From Craterostigma plantagineum (taxonomy: Eukaryota; Streptophyta; Magnoliopsida; Lamiales; Linderniaceae): a stretch of 64,000 bases of DNA. This document shows, piece after piece, positions 1 through 11,094 of the stretch; the stretch's first letter is position 1; each line of letters opens with the position of its first letter. The position numbers and the translations under genes were made by a program. Where the stretch lies: contig JAPQWV010000761.1 in assembly GCA_027422505.1 (NCBI GenBank), forward strand, positions 124,001-188,000, given 5' to 3'. The notes beneath the pieces were generated by a model, which was not told the origin of the DNA, did not search any database, and saw nothing but the letters and a program-made list of their open reading frames with translations.

Positions 1-1524
1 TCGAGTGGAGTACGGACTCGAAATTAGAGCAGACTTTTTAGCTTCTTCTTAAGCCAAAATGAGCCAACCAAGGTAGCAGACGCTCTCAAGGATACAGAAT
101 GGGTAATAGCCATGCAAGATGAGCTCAACTAGTTCGAACGTCTTCGAGTGTGGACCTTAGTACCGGGACCGTCTGGGAAAACCATTATTGGAACGAAATC
201 GGTGTTTAAAAACAAGAAAATAAAGATGGAGAAGTAATCATAAACAAAGCATGACTTGTTGCTAAAGGATACAACCAACAGGAAGGCATTGATTTCGACG
301 ATACGTATGCTCATGTTGCCCGTATCGAAGCCATCAAACTGTTCTTGGCTTACGCGGCTCACAAGGATTTCAAAGTCTACCAAATGGATGTGAAAATGGC
401 CTTTCTCAATGGCGTGTTAAAGGAAGACGTCTACGTCTTTCAGCCAGAAGGATTCGTCGACCACGAGCGCCCTGATTACGTCTATCGATTGGACAAAGTT
501 CTCTACGGGCTGAAGCAAGCTCCACATGCTTAGTATGACGTCCTGGGCAATTCCTCGTGAAGTCTGGCTTTATCCGAGGAACCATCGATACGACTCTCTT
601 CATCAAATGGCAATACAAGGATCCGATGGTCGTCCAACTCTACATCGACGACATCATCTTCGGATCTACAAATCCACGGCTGTGTCAGAAGTTCGAAGAT
701 CTGATGAAACTAAATTTGAAATGAGCCACATGAAAGAGATGTAGTTCTTCCTAGGACTCCAAGTCAGGCAGCTCTAACATGGAATTTTTATAAGTCAGAC
801 CAAATACATCAAGGACATTCTACAGAAATTTCATCACGATTAAAGCAAGCTTCTTAGCACTCCCATAGCAATGAGTTGTAAGTTTGATGCTGATCCCTCC
901 GAAAAGGCAGTCGACATCACACTCTACCGAAGTATCATCAGAACTCTCCCTTACCTCACTTCGAGTCGGCCGGATATTATGTTTGCAACCTGTCTCTGCG
1001 CCCGTTTCCAAGCTGATCCCAAGGAATCTTAATGCTCGCGGTCAAGCGTACCTTGCGCTTCCTCAAGGGCACATCTAACTTAGGACTTTGGTATCCTCAA
1101 GGGCATGCAGGTTGCCAAATGGACAGAAAATGCACGTCAGTCGGTGCTCAATTTTTAGGCCAAAAGCTGGTCTGCTTTTCATCCAAAAATCAAAATTTGG
1201 CCTCAACATCAACGGCTGAGGCAGAATACGATGCGGCCGCCAGCTATTTCTCACAAATGTCGTGGATGAGACTCAACTTCACGATTATGGGTACAATTTA
1301 GATAACATACCCATACATAGTGATAGTCAAAGTGCAATAGCCATAACGTGCAATCCTGTACCATTCACGCACAAACACACATAGACATAAGACATAGAAA
1401 AAGGCACGATAGATATGTATTTGTGAAGACGGAGTATCAAATGGCCGACATTTTCACCAAGGCATTGGATGAAAAAAGTTTCCAATTCCTTGTTGGTAAA
1501 TTAGGCATGTTGAATCTCCCGTGA
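1..1524 (+). pseudogene. Copia pol remnant: RT C-terminal part and RNase H
   Basis: Translated pieces carry the standard copia RT to RNase H landmarks in several frames. They include a fragment with [15 protein letters not shown] (near 370), the RT catalytic box as [10 protein letters not shown] (near 640; usually YVDD), RNase H pieces with CQMDRK and STSTAEAEYDAAA (1100-1260), and the terminal box ADIFTKALDEKSF. The frame ends with TGA at 1522-1524 after GMLNLP. Several in-frame stops (for example the TAG at 531-533) and frame changes mean no functional protein can be made. The YIDD variant is a decay change or an unusual active site; the former is more likely here. Confidence 0.85.
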
Positions 1525-2228
1525 TATGTGATTTACCTGATTTTCTGTGCTCTCACATGTTCTATTTTCTGTGTGTTTTCTGATTTTACTTGCTAAATCT
1601 TGCGCAGGGGATGAGGATACCTTTAGGATCCTTTGATCTCATCACAAATAATTTTCCCGGACATATGACTGATTAATTGCTTAATTTTGTCTGTCTAGTC
1701 GCATTCTTGTCTCTAAATGTCATTAGTTTGCTCCACTAGACACAAAGCCACTTTCTATAAGTGAAGATTCGAGCCTTTTATTTTCTTTCTAACTATTTCT
1801 ACTTGAGCGAGTCACGCATCAATTGCTTGTCTTAACTTGTAATTCTTGGCCTCATACTCGCCTTGCGTTAGATCGTTAGGAAAATGGTTAGGAGATTCCT
1901 CACTTGGCCAAGTAAAAAAAATTCAATTCTTTAAAGTTGCCTCTAGTTATCCATTTCGAGCCCTCTCCGAATTTCTTTCCTTCATTTGAAACCCGATCAA
2001 GCCTTCAACCGAATAAGTTGCGGAGGGATATTCAAACGAGAAAACGAGGGGGAGAAAAAGACGAAAAAAGAAGAAGAAAAGATGACTAAAGGAGGTGGTG
2101 GAAAACGCACACGGCGAATGCTCAACGCACAGGAGGAATGCTCCACGCACAAAGAAGTCCAAAAGAACATGCCTCCCAATTATCGAAATCTTTCAAGAAA
2201 TCGTAAGAACAGGGGCATGGATCTTGCC

Positions 2229-2520
2229 GTAAACTTCTCCTTCGATACTCTCGTAAAATCGTCAGAACGGTTGGAAAGAGCAGCACCACAAAGTGAACTT
2301 CTCCAACGATAATCCGGTCTTATATCGGGGAACGAGAAGAGGAGCATGGCCTTGGGTTCGAATTACACAACTGTGAACTTCGTAAATCGATAATCTTTGA
2401 AACCTTTCTAGGGATTAAAAGAAGAGGAGCACAGTATCGGCCCGAGTACCGACAAGAAAAACTTTGCCATAGATAATCTCTCAGCCTCGTAGAGAAGCGG
2501 AGCTTCAGCTTGAGCAAGTG
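2229..2520 (+). repeat. Degenerate tandem module (GTGAACTTCTCC type), 4 units
   Basis: Four imperfect units start near 2229, 2293, 2373 and 2457 (spacings 64, 80 and 84 bp). Each begins with a form of GTGAACTTCTCC followed by CGATAATC, and most end in a GAAGAGGAGCA-like word. CTTCTC and GAGAAG are complementary, so at least unit 2 could form a stem in RNA. C1 has the same four units at 62104, 62168, 62248 and near 62333 (spacings 64, 80 and about 85). Conserved unit number and spacing between two decayed copies suggests the ancestral element carried the array. The function is unknown. Confidence 0.7.
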
Positions 2521-3024
2521 TAGAAAAATGAAAATAAAATAAAGGATAAAAAAGGCGGAATCAAAACAAAATGCCGGTGAAAAGAACGACGAAGAAAAGG
2601 AAGATGATATTTAGCCTACAATTCCCAAATATTCATTCCATTCTAAGTCGGAGCCCAATTAAAATCCTTCAAAGTCCCTTTGATTCCAAAACGACGGCCT
2701 TACGCTTGGTGAAATGATTAAAAGCGCCTCGATCAAAGCTTAATTGATCAAATTTTGCTTGTGTTGACTTGAGTATATATAATATATATAATCCCAAGTT
2801 AAAATAATTGAGCGTTAGAGCGAACCTTGTGAGAGTTGTCGAAATGGATCACACTTCTTAGGACTTTAATTTGACGATAGGACATGACGGCATATTATCT
2901 TCCATGTGTCTTGTGAAATTTTAGGCGTGGATATTGATCAAATCCAAATAATCTGACCCCATATTATTAGTAATATTAGTACATATATAAAGAAAAATAA
3001 TAAAAAATTATAAAATAAAAAATC

Positions 3025-3026
<2 letters not shown>

Positions 3027-3056
<30 letters not shown>
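3027..3056. repeat. (TA)n microsatellite
   Basis: About 15 TA dinucleotides in the post-pol region of C0. There is no equivalent tract at the matching place in C1. Confidence 0.9.
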
Positions 3057-3059
<3 letters not shown>

Positions 3060-3343
3060 GTATAGTTATGTTTTTCTCTTATTTTTCTTTCATATTTTAG
3101 AAAATATGAATTCGCACATTCTGAGTGCATAACTAGTATGCATTGTCACGGAATAGATAAAATGCGAATATTTCTTTTGAACACGTAATTCATATGCATG
3201 TTGAGGGGACCATTCATCTATGCGAATTTGTTAAAATACGTGGTTTATATGCTTCCTACCTAAATTGACTATATACATGACTTGTATGAAATTTATGTAT
3301 TTCTAGACGAAAATAGAATTAATGCAAGTTATGTGCACAAATT

Positions 3344-3638
3344 GAGGGGGAGCATATGAAAATATGTGCTATTAGTTCCAAATATTTTGACGTTTTTCTC
3401 TAAGTGTTTCAGAAAATTTTCAAACAGAATTAAGGAGTGGGACGTCACGACTCTTCAAAACAGGGAGTTATTTGCACATCAATAAATCAGGGGGATCTAT
3501 GTTTAAAATGTGTGCTGATTAGCTCTAATGTTTTGCTCTAAGTGGCACAAATTTTTCAAAACTCGTGCAAGGAGCCAGACGTTACTATTCAAACTGACAG
3601 GGAGTTAATTGCATTTATTTTAAATTTCAAGGGGAGCA
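3344..3638 (+). repeat. Two degenerate ~140-bp units opening with purine tracts
   Basis: Unit 1 opens with GAGGGGGAGC at 3344 and unit 2 with CAGGGGGATC near 3488; a third tract, AAGGGGAGC, follows near 3629. Inside each unit the same words recur in order: TGTGCT-ATTAG, CTCTAAGTG, GACGT, and GGGAGTTA-TTGCA. C1 has related units starting at 63118 and ending in AAGGGGGAGC near 63398. The tracts resemble retroviral polypurine tracts but no LTR follows them, so they may be internal PPT-like sites or simple relics. Confidence 0.55.
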
Positions 3639-4369
3639 GCATAATGTGATTACATTGAAATAGGGGTCAATTTGATAGATTCAGGAAACTAATAATCGAA
3701 AAACTGGGTCAAAATGTAATTTGGAAACCCAGTTTCTCGAGCGAAAAATATTAATGGGCCTATCAAGTCTTAAAGTCGAAAACGTCCAATCAGCCCATTA
3801 GAATAACTCACTTTTTGCAGTCGAGAATCACTATTACATGCAAAACTCCAATAGAAAAAGTAACAGTGCCTTTCTAGTTCTCTCTCGAATTTTAAAAAGA
3901 CGATTTAATCTTCCCTCAAAATCTTCACTTATTAACAAAAAATTGTCTTTTTAAGGTAGAATCGACTGTTATTTGCTGTTTGCCTGCTAATAATCGTAGT
4001 TTGCATCTATACTTTGTGATTTCACTGCGTTTTCATAGTTTCGGGCTACGATTTGGTGATATTTTCCAGTAAAACCGTGATTTTTGAGTATTAAGTTTGA
4101 TTTTTGAATGACTGCGTTTCAGAGTTTTTTGAAGCGTCGAAAAACTTTTTTCGACCGCAAAAAGTGTCTGTCGAAAACCGAATTCGATGGACTTACTGTT
4201 TGTATCAAAAACGATTTTCGGTCTTTAATTTGCGACTTTTCTTGAATAGAAGACTTTGACCGAAAAACTTACCAGCGAAAATCTATCGAACACATCTTAT
4301 TCGAGCGAAAAACTTATACGCGAAAATTCTATATTTGAAGCAACAGAGCGAAAAACTTACTATAAGAAA

Positions 4370-4726
4370 TTTTAGGTCCTAATTTATCCAACCTAGATCG
4401 AAGTACAAAGAATCGGATAGTAAATCTAAGAAATTCGAAGTTAGGGCTTGAGATGTACCTACTTTGAAGCTTGAGAGAGAAGTTACTTTGAGAGCACACA
4501 AGGGAGACGAATTTTCTCTCTAAAAATTCAAATTCTGATTTATCGATCTGATAAACCTTGTACAACACACTCCTTATTTCCTAAGGAGTTCACTTATATA
4601 TACCATCCCGTGGTATATTTACGCAAGCAGTCCTATACAATGACAATTTACTAGCCCTAGACTACTTATTTACATAGCAAAACTAAGACAACTATATTAA
4701 TTGAATACAATAAAATAGTTCCAACA
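4370..4726 (-). repeat. B1 3' LTR (family B)
   Basis: On the plus strand this LTR reads from a TTTAGGTCCTAATTTATCC start to ...AGTTCCAACA. It matches the B2 LTR at 43791-44141 at both ends and along the AGACAACTATATTAATTGAA segment, while the middle has diverged. Just to its right lies TCTCCCCATTTC (4729-4740), a minus-strand polypurine tract, so this is the 3' LTR of a minus-strand element whose interior runs rightwards. A near-perfect inverted repeat, ATATACCA (4598-4605) and TGGTATAT (4611-4618), covers the likely TATA region. The left edge is uncertain by 1-2 bases and no convincing target duplication is visible. Confidence 0.75.
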
Positions 4727-6461
4727 ATCTCCCCATTTCTATTCAATTTCCAATTTTGTGCGGGTTATATTCGTCCTGCAAGTGGAAAGAGTCCTCGAGT
4801 CCTCCAAATCTCCTCTTTAGAAAATGTCAATCTCACCCGGTCTTCTAGGCATCGGCTTTTTCTTCGAATCTTTCTTCGAAGTTCTTCTCGCAAATGTCAT
4901 AAGATGTACGAGTAGTCTTGCGGATTTTGGAAAGTCCACGTTCCATCTCTCTCGTTGAAAGCGCGCGAAACTCCCCCTATTTGGGTCAACCTTGTGTTGA
5001 GATGGAAGTCTGATTTGAGGTCTGGAGAGGTGAACACGGTTGGCAAATTTGATCATTGATGCAGTGGACACGGTTGGCAACTTCGATGTTGACGATACTT
5101 GAATCACGTGTCGTTCAGTCGAGGAGAGGGCTAGGGTTTAGCCATCTTCTCTGTTTCGCCATATTCATCTTCTCCGAATGGAAGTTGTCTAGTTCGGCCT
5201 CGAAGAAGCGTCACTTCCGGAAGAAGGCAGGCCATCTCTTTCTTTGATTATTTTATGTTGTACCGAGCCTCCTTTGAATGTGGCGCTGTAAGAGAGCCCG
5301 GCTCCAGAGTGGTAGGCGCGACGGAAAGTGGTAGATGGACCGATCAATTGTGTATCCATAACCCCTTCTCCCCCTTATGGCGAATCGTTTAATGATGTCG
5401 GCATATTAATTGGGAGGTAGGTAATGACATACCAAAAGGTAGGTGAGGGTAATAACCGGACGGAGCCACAAAGGCAATCCATCGAAATGAGTACCGGGGC
5501 CACATAGGCATCGCGTTGACATCAAATAGGAGTAAAGCTCGTAGAAGATGGCCGAAAACGTTGTTGCTTTGATGTTGCAACGGCCGGACTTCCTTCTGAT
5601 CCTCGAAGCATATCTTTTAAAAGAACATGCCTACGCAAGTTCTAACGTAATCACAAAGATTAGGTTTATTAAAAAGTATATGTGACCTGAAAATTTGAAA
5701 AGTATGGGGAGTGAGGATACACTAGTCACGAGTGTTCAATAAAAGCGTGGTACGGGGCGGAATACCACTTACTGATATCTCCGTTTTCGAGTGAAATGGT
5801 GACAGCATACGTGGGTTTCCCGTGATTTATGGAACACCTATCTTTTGTGGGATAGATGAGTGGGTAAGGCTCGGTTGTGCATGCGTCGTTAGACTTGATG
5901 CGTTGACTTCTACCGGGAGCTAATTGAAAATTAGCACCCGTACCTATGAGGGTTGTGTCCGAAAATTATGTGAGATAACGGAGTGATGTATCTTCGAAAA
6001 TTTCCGAGGCATCACAAAACTAGTCTTGCTTGGTGTGCTCGAATGATGAGAAAGCGGTGGAAAGTGGAACCGTCTCAAATACTCGAACGCGTTGCGGGAT
6101 TAGGATCAAGTCGGATTAGACTTGAACCATAGGAACATCAAAGCCGGGCCTCCGGGATACGTGAGAAGTGTTGCTCTAGTTGAATTAGCAAGCTGGAGCC
6201 GGTCGATGAAAATCCAGAGCATTTGATCTTCATCTTGATCGTCACAGTCGTGGAAATTTTTGTTCGTTTGAAAGCTTGAGATTCTTCGTGTAAGTCTATC
6301 TTCAGATGTGGGAGAATTAATCTGAAGTATATCGAAAAATTGATATTTTTTCTTTCTTTATTTTTATCTCCTCTTTTTATCTCCTTTTTCTCTTTTTTTG
6401 TTGTTTTTTTTTTTTTTAATTTTTTTGTCTCCTTTTTTTATCTCCTTTTTTTGTTTTTACA

Positions 6462-6505
<44 letters not shown>

Positions 6506-6723
6506 ATATGAATGTATATTGTAATGTAGTAGTATTATATTTAATACTCCAAAAAAACTTGTCGAGAAACTATTCTCCCCCTAGAAATAGGCGTCGTTTG
6601 CTTGACGAATATTGTGAATCTCGTTCCCTTAAATCGCTCGTTGTGAGTTTTTCTCCCCCTCAAGAATTAAAATATGTGCTCCCTCGTTGAAGCTTAGCTG
6701 TAGTAGCTCACGCCTCATCCCCT
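4727..6723 (-). mobile_element. B1 internal 3' region, cut by A1 insertion
   Basis: This is the internal region next to the B1 3' LTR. It matches 24486-26740 (the corresponding part of B2) along its whole length. It includes two copies of a 34-bp unit with ACACGGTTGGCAAC (about 5032-5090; five copies in B2), a pyrimidine-rich tract (6340-6460) and a TA/TG microsatellite. The minus-strand frame at 4817-5107 is shared only loosely with B2 and cycles frame through the 34-bp repeats, so I do not call a gene. The region stops in CGCCTCATCCCCT, where element A1 begins at 6724. Confidence 0.7.
6462..6505. repeat. Compound (TA)n(TG)n microsatellite
   Basis: Roughly ten TA followed by thirteen TG dinucleotides after a long pyrimidine-rich tract. 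B2 has only (TA)n at the matching position (26555-26580), so the TG part arose or was lost after the copies split. Confidence 0.9.
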
Positions 6724-7073
6724 TGTTAGGTCCTCGATTATCAACTCCTATGATCTTATACTTCAATCCTAGGTAATTCGACTAGAATGATTGACATTAC
6801 GATTCGATCAAAAAACTAGATTGAAGAACGCTAGAGAGAATTTTGATTAGTGAGAGAACATACTTGCTGCTTCTCTCTCTAGAAATTGGATTGGCAGCCC
6901 TTCGGATCAATTGACTAATTTTTCTATTAAGCTGAAATGTTTACAAGATATTTATACCAAACATACTTGGTATAAATACAAGCTAGTCTTAAACTAAGGA
7001 CAAATACAAGTAAAGCCCCTAATTACAAGGACAGCTAATGAAATCAAAGCACAACTAAAACATATATTCTACA
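6724..7073 (-). repeat. A1 3' LTR (family A)
   Basis: A 350-bp LTR reading TGTTAGGTCC...TTCTACA on the plus strand (TGTAGAATAT...GGACCTAACA in element orientation). It matches A2 (12761-13102), A3 (45687-46033) and, in reverse orientation, the 5' LTR of C1 (53541-53890). A polypurine tract (AAAGGGGGGAA in minus orientation, 7074-7084) adjoins it on the right, so it is a 3' LTR of a minus-strand element. It carries the inverted repeat TTATACCAA (6952-6960) and TTGGTATAA (6967-6975) over the TATAAAT box. The left flank is CCCCT; the partner 5' LTR was not found. Confidence 0.85.
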
Positions 7074-7084
7074 TTCCCCCCTTT
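7074..7084 (-). other. Polypurine tract of A1
   Basis: In minus orientation this reads AAAGGGGGGAA directly before the LTR start TGTAGA, the expected priming site for second-strand synthesis. A2, A3 and D have related tracts in the same place. Confidence 0.8.
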
Positions 7085-9206
7085 GTGCTTGATTGCCCTT
7101 CCGCGCTATCTGTCCTTGTCAGGCAAAATACGACCTGCACAAGCCTAGCGCATGCTCATAGTTTCTTATGCTGTTCCTCAGCTCCAATCGCTCCTCGATG
7201 AATTCAAGTAGTTCCATCAGAAGTGGTTGTTCTCTCACGAACCTATGAAGCTTCAGCATGGTCTCTCTGTTGATTTCTTCCAATCTACTCTCTATATTCT
7301 TTCTGATGACCTTGAGCGTCCCAGACAGAATTTATGTACTTCAGTCCTCATCATCAACCTGTTCCTTTTAGCAATAGGATTGTGGTATGTGATTCCTAAC
7401 ACTGAGCTTATATGCACGTGATTGTTGGGAAGCCCTTCGACCTCAGGTCCTTTGTTGAACGGAGCAGTCATGTTGACCTTCTTCATGTTGCTCTCCAGAG
7501 TCATCTGAAAGGTCGTGTGCAGCGAAGTATTTGACTTGGCAATAGAGTCCCTCGAGTCCTTCTTTCTTAACGAAGCCATGAGGACACTTGTACTTCTCTA
7601 CGTACAGCTGGTAGAGATGGTACACCTCCTCGGCAGGGAGGTATGGTAGGTCGCTCTCGCCCATCTCTTCTCGAGTACTGTCTATTCGTTCTATGACGTT
7701 AGAATGGAGTTGGAAGGTTGCCTTATGTACAGTAGATGCTTATCAGCTGACATATCGGGGATAGACTCTTGAAATGACTCTTCAATTGTCCTTTGGAATC
7801 CCCAGCCAAACATCTGATCTAAGATGGGTTAGCATCCAAAGATACGTCATCCTCTTCTGCTGATCCCAGTGAGAGATACCCATGAGCTCAAACTCATTCA
7901 ACTTTTTGACTTTGTCCGGTGACCTCCATATATGTTCACGAACTTCTTCAAGGAATGGGATTTCAATTCTAATGTTTTCCCACGGCGTGTCGATTCGAAC
8001 GGATCCTGGCATTAGTCTCGTAGGAGAATCCGTCTGTTGAGCAGGCAACTATGGAAGCCTTGAGGGAATTTGTTCATGGTCTTCACCTTCCTGAAGTTCT
8101 TCGTCTTCTATCAGGACTAGGTCAACTGAAGATTGCTGTAAGAAGTGTCGAATGTCATAGAGTCTCTGTCTTTGAATATCCTCGGGCATAGTGTGTGTCA
8201 TCCACTGTCCTTCGAGGATGTACTTGTCGAGGAATTCGTGTGGGTTGACTCCACTTCCTGATGGTCCCGACTGGTCTGGAGCGATCGAGCTGGGAGTTGC
8301 TTGAGTTTGCGCCAAGGCTACGAGCATGGCGGCACTTGCTTCTTCTTCCGGAAGCAAGGGGCTTGTGAAAGTCGTTGGTGTGGGCGGTGGCGTCCTTAGA
8401 TGAAAGGTTGGTGGTTCGAAGGTTGGTGGTTCGATTGGGATTAGAGTTTGGTTGGTGCGGTGTGTGGTGGAGGCTGTTTGGGTAGTGGGTTGTTAGGTTT
8501 CAGCGACTCCAGCACTTGTTTGCGTCACGCCCGAAGCTTGTCCACCTTGACCACTCAAAGATATCCGAGGCCTTTGTCCACCTTGACCACTTCTCCCCCT
8601 TATGACGATCCTGGTCGTTAGGGTCGTCATGTCGGCATCTTGAGCGGGATGGCCTCGGCATGAGTCGGTAAGATGGTCAGGACGATCCATGAGACGTCGG
8701 AAGAGATCTTATTCTGCGGGCGTCCGGGTAGTCAACTCCAGTAATCGGGCGACTAGGATGGAGTGGAGGTCGCTGATGGGTACAATGGCTGGGTTGATGA
8801 GGTTGTGTGTGAGATGGGAGTGGCGACTGAGTTGGGTTGTGTGGGTTGAGTTGGTGTGAGGAGAAGTTGCGAGATTTGTCCGGACGGGGTGGAAGGAGCT
8901 CCATATCTCGTCGGGATATCTCTATAGCAGCGTGAACTGTCTCCATAAATCGTTCCTCGAATTGCGATAGAGCAGAGGAGAGAGCTGCTTGTAGGTGAGC
9001 TTCCGTCACGAACGGGGTGGAAGGAGCCTCCATGGACGGTCCAGGTCGACTGTCAACCCCTGAGTGAACACCGCCTCATCGTGTTAGCTCGTCGTCACTT
9101 GAGGTTGTGACGGGTCGAGACATCCACCCAATCCTCGATTTGAATCTAGAACATTCGCATCTAAGGGTGGGGTGTTGTTGCAAGCTCTGACATAACTTGT
9201 GTATCA
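7085..9206 (-). pseudogene. A1 post-pol ORF, C-terminal half (frameshifted)
   Basis: Minus-strand reading frames here belong to the extra ORF that follows pol in the A-family and D elements. Pieces at 8677-9033, 8049-8357, 7782-8048 and 7292-7664 follow each other in order but in different frames. Recognisable parts, in protein order, are an alanine/glutamate helical stretch (LQAALSSALSQFEERF), a Pro/His-rich linker, a segment with EIPFLEEVREHIWRSPDK, and a C-terminal segment with NNHVHISSVLGITYHNPIAK. Related segments occur in A3, A2 and D. The ORF is broken by frame changes and stops. It continues upstream at 11095-12640 across the inserted solo LTR. Confidence 0.7.
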
Positions 9207-11094
9207 TGTTAGGAATATGCCCTCGAATGCTATACGAGGATTAGATTGTATAGGGCATTAAATTATTTATCATTCGACCTTTTGTGTAATAAGATATTTT
9301 CGTGTGTTTAATGAAAGACATTGTTCGTTTATTGGATATAGTAGTTCTTTACTTGGCATCTGGTAAAGTAATAAATGAACAAATCCAAATGTGTCGAGTT
9401 GAGTCATTGTTCTTGATGGGTACGAGAGAGGAAGGCAACAGTGGACTCTCAACCTCAAACATTAAAAGTCCGTAAGCCTGAGGCTCCAGTTGGGTACTGG
9501 ATAACCGATCACGGCTCATTTGTCGATGACCTATCGTGTGTCGATATCCCGCTTGGAAGCGGAGGTCATGACTTGTGGGCGAATCGAATCAAGGGATTGA
9601 ATCGTTTCATGGACACTGACTCACGGGTCGTACGGTCGAACATGGCTTATTACTCAAGGAGTGTCAATGACCGACGATAATACTATAGTAGTCTACGTGA
9701 ACCTTAGACCGAAGGGGGCTTTGACGGAGTTGACTTCGAAGTCTCGACTGTCACTGGTTCCCCTCGACCCAATTTACTGTTGCATGGGTCAGCGGGCCAG
9801 ATGCGATCTTGATGACAATTTATGATTGCCGGGCTTAGACCGCCGAGTACGAATTCACAGCCTCGCAAGTGATCGAGATAAGTGTCCTATAAGGACGGCG
9901 ACGAGAAATTCCGAAATCCTTGGCCAAGATATTGAACTAACTCATGTGAGACATGGAGGGTCGTTTGGTAATTTGCCTCGTCTCCGTTTATCATAGAATC
10001 GAGTTTAGTGGGTTTGACATAGACCATGGATCCACTTGATTGGGACACAGCTGAAGGGTTTATACGTAGCACTGTTATCTCTAGTGAGGTTCTGGAATAA
10101 AGACTGTGCCAATTCGCACTCGAATCAGGTTACGGTTCGGTACTGCGGGATTGGCTAGGTAACTACCGGACTCTTGGATTCCTCCCTTGCCGATTGAGTC
10201 GAACCTAGAGAGTCGGGCTTAAAAAGGATCATCAACTTGTACTGATAAGGAGAAAAATTTTGGACTTTAACGGGCCTTGGACCGTTGGACCACGCCTTAA
10301 TGGGCCTCGGGCCATTTATTGGATCGAAGTTGGAATTCTTATGAAACTAACTTTAAGACTTGGGCTTGGCCAAGTGCTTAATGCGCTTGAGGATAAAATT
10401 GGATTTCACCTTAAGCTAATTTCGAAATATGCCTTTGAGGGAATTTTCGGAATTTGCATATTTGATATAAATAATGAAATAAAATATTTGGAATATTATT
10501 TATTTAAATTTCGAAATTAATCTAGGATCCAGTTTCGAATTCTATACCATATTTAAATATACTTAGATTGACTTGGTATTTAAGTTAGTTTTCTAATAAT
10601 AGCAAGTTTCCTTAAGTTTGCATTTAGAATTCAAAAGAGAGTAAGATTTGGCAAAAATCTCTCACACTTTAAGGACTTGAAAATCGAAATCCAAGCATTA
10701 AATAGGCTAAATTTCGTGCTCAGGTAGATAAAAAATAAGTGATTTTCGAAATCAACTAAAGGCACAAAACACACACCGAACGCACGCACTTTTCTCCCAC
10801 GCGGCGGCTTGGTTCTCTCTAGCCATCTTTAGAGAATTGATTTCGTGGTACACTGCGAGGTCCGCGTGACGATCTAGTGCCATCCACCACCATCAACGAA
10901 GTCTTGAAGAAAAGGACAAGGAGCTGTCACTCGCTTCAACTGGTAACTCTCTACGGGTTTGACCCGCCCTATTACATGTCTATGTGTTACTATTCTGATC
11001 TGAGCAACGAAGGCAATCAAAGAACCCGGAAAACTTTTGTTCCGCAACGTACCCGAGGACGTGGTGTCTCCGGGAGACACCGGGTAACCCAACA
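9207..11094 (+). mobile_element. Solo LTR (1888 bp) inserted in A1
   Basis: The sequence begins TGTTAGGAATATGCCCTCG and ends GTAACCCAACA, giving the TG...CA ends of an LTR. It is flanked by TATCA (9202-9206) and TAACA (11095-11099). The uninterrupted copy in A3 (near 48000-48030) runs straight through this point, and both flanks align to one TCTCA there, so the pair is a 5-bp target duplication with one change. No PBS, PPT or second LTR is present, which is the signature of LTR-LTR recombination. The short frames inside it (9441-9680, 10260-10520, 10877-11131) are not convincing genes. The family was not identified. Confidence 0.85.

Larger units (their letters stand above)
1..4369 (+). mobile_element. 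Copia element C0 (A-family type), 3' part only
   Basis: This is the 3' part of a plus-strand Ty1/copia element. It begins inside the reverse transcriptase and continues through RNase H and a long non-coding post-pol region. Its order and sequence follow element C1 (53541-64000) closely: 1-1524 matches about 59840-61419, and 1525 to about 4100 matches 61420-64000. No 3' LTR is found before the B1 LTR begins near 4370, so the element is cut there. The coding part is full of stops and frame changes, so the copy is dead. The SIRE/Maximus-like assignment rests on remembered RT and RNase H motifs and on the long post-pol region. Confidence 0.8.
1525..4369 (+). other. Post-pol non-coding region of C0
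   Basis: This stretch follows the pol stop. I see no reading frame that matches a known protein; the short frames at 1986-2312 and on the opposite strand are not conserved as frames in C1. It begins with a GGGGATGAGG word, then has an AG-rich block (2040-2110), a degenerate tandem module (2229-2520), a TA microsatellite (3027-3056), a pair of purine-tract units (3344-3638), and finally a stretch dense in CGAAAA and TTTCGA words (about 3690-4369). The same order is present after pol in C1, so the arrangement is inherited rather than random. Confidence 0.6.

Noticed and set aside
6340..6690. A 116-codon ORF with a very hydrophobic N-terminus, resembling a membrane protein.
   Set aside because: It is translated from a pyrimidine-rich tract and a TA/TG microsatellite inside B1 non-coding DNA. 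The hydrophobicity is a by-product of poly-T.
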